From the NCBI GenBank assembly GCA_948470475.1, contig OX419343.1, positions 3,772,983-3,836,982 of the forward strand: a DNA stretch of 64,000 nt, read 5' to 3'. How positions within the stretch are numbered: position 1 is the first letter of the stretch; every line of letters begins with the position of its first letter. This document shows positions 63,496-64,000 of this stretch, one piece after another. Origin of the DNA: Galaxea fascicularis. Taxonomy: Eukaryota; Cnidaria; Anthozoa; Scleractinia; Euphylliidae. The position numbers and the translations under genes were made by a program. The notes under the pieces are model-generated. The model was not told the origin of the DNA, searched no databases, and saw nothing but the letters and a program-made list of their open reading frames with translations.

Positions 63496-63802
63496 ATGAA
63501 CCATTTGGTAACTTTTGTCGTAGCCGTTGTCGTGTTCCTGCATTTCAAATCGTTGTTGTCTCAAGTTCCCCAGCAAAATATCTCTGATTTTGAGGAGATA
63601 ATAGTACAGTCCTTTAAGGTAAAACTTCTCAAAGAGCTGGGCTTGTCCTCAGTGCCTAACGTAAGTGCTTCGAAAGCCCCAAAGATTCCAACTATTTACA
63701 AAAACTTGGTTGAAGCACAAAACCGTAAGTTTCGTCAGCTTAAAGAAGAGGAAGACGATTTTGACGCTAAGACTAAACGAATTTTCCTCTTCCCTGAACG
63801 AG
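63496..63802 (+). CDS. Tandem paralogue of the TGF-beta ligand, exon 1 only (cut by window end)
   Basis: Exon 1 starts ATGAACCATTTG, exactly as in the gene at 51545, and ends at a GTGAGT donor after 63802 in the same phase (1). The 102 codons give a signal peptide (TFVVAVVVFLHF) and the same propeptide start, with KVKLLKELGLSSVPNVS and AKTKRIFLFP. Most residues match the upstream copy, so this is a recent or well-conserved tandem duplicate. The exon with the furin site and mature domain must lie beyond base 64000, and its integrity cannot be judged. Shortly upstream, near 63330, the motif GTATAGTGTTTCA recurs from near 51385 before the first copy, suggesting the promoter region was duplicated too. 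Confidence 0.88.
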
Positions 63803-64000
63803 GTGAGTTACCATACCTTTTTATAGCTCTGATCGTTACATTTTGATTTTGGCGGAAAAGTAATTTTGCGTTTACTTATCGAACGAAACGATTACATTTA
63901 ATACGGCTTTTGTAAAGGTAGTGTGAGTTTAATAACTCGATATTGTGCCATTTGGCATTTGTGGCTTTCTTCGCTGTCTTCGCTATTTTCCAATCCCAGA

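Overview
The window is nuclear DNA of an animal. Long introns with GT-AG borders, exons that join in phase, tRNA-derived SINEs, a Penelope-like retroelement fragment and many short inverted-repeat elements all point to this. Several repeat consensus sequences resemble ones I recall from stony corals, and the proteins look like early-branching animal orthologues, so an anthozoan cnidarian (probably a scleractinian coral) is the best guess. There are no prokaryotic, organellar or CRISPR features.

Layout. (1) Minus strand, 26626 down to 2092: a band-4.1-type FERM gene. Thirteen FERM/FERM-adjacent exons chain in phase (26626-13920), with one expected F2 exon missing. Further downstream on the same strand are two exons each coding a Tudor-like barrel, then a 920-nt terminal exon (10288-2092). 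The two blocks probably form one gene with a FERM-FA-Tudor-Tudor-tail architecture, although one or more linking exons are not identified. (2) 26627-28107: a 1.48-kb head-to-head interval that may hold a bidirectional promoter. (3) Plus strand, 28108-46536: a complete 19-exon ABCB6-type half transporter of 896 residues with every ATPase motif intact. (4) Plus strand, 51545-53791: a complete two-exon TGF-beta ligand of the GDF8/GDF11/activin group. (5) Plus strand, 63496-63802: exon 1 of a tandem paralogue of that ligand, cut by the window end.

The introns and intergenic spaces are dense with non-autonomous elements: TTAA- or TTA-flanked MITEs, foldbacks, three SINE families, a 53-bp minisatellite and clear cases of one element inserted into another. 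The three gene systems look functionally separate: cortical/junction cytoskeleton, porphyrin or metal transport, and secreted growth-factor signalling.

The observations most worth pursuing are the FERM plus Tudor-like gene, the missing FERM exon, a four-cysteine insert in the N-terminal domain of the ABCB6 protein, and the tandem GDF8-like ligands, whose complete copy lacks the usual fingertip tryptophans.
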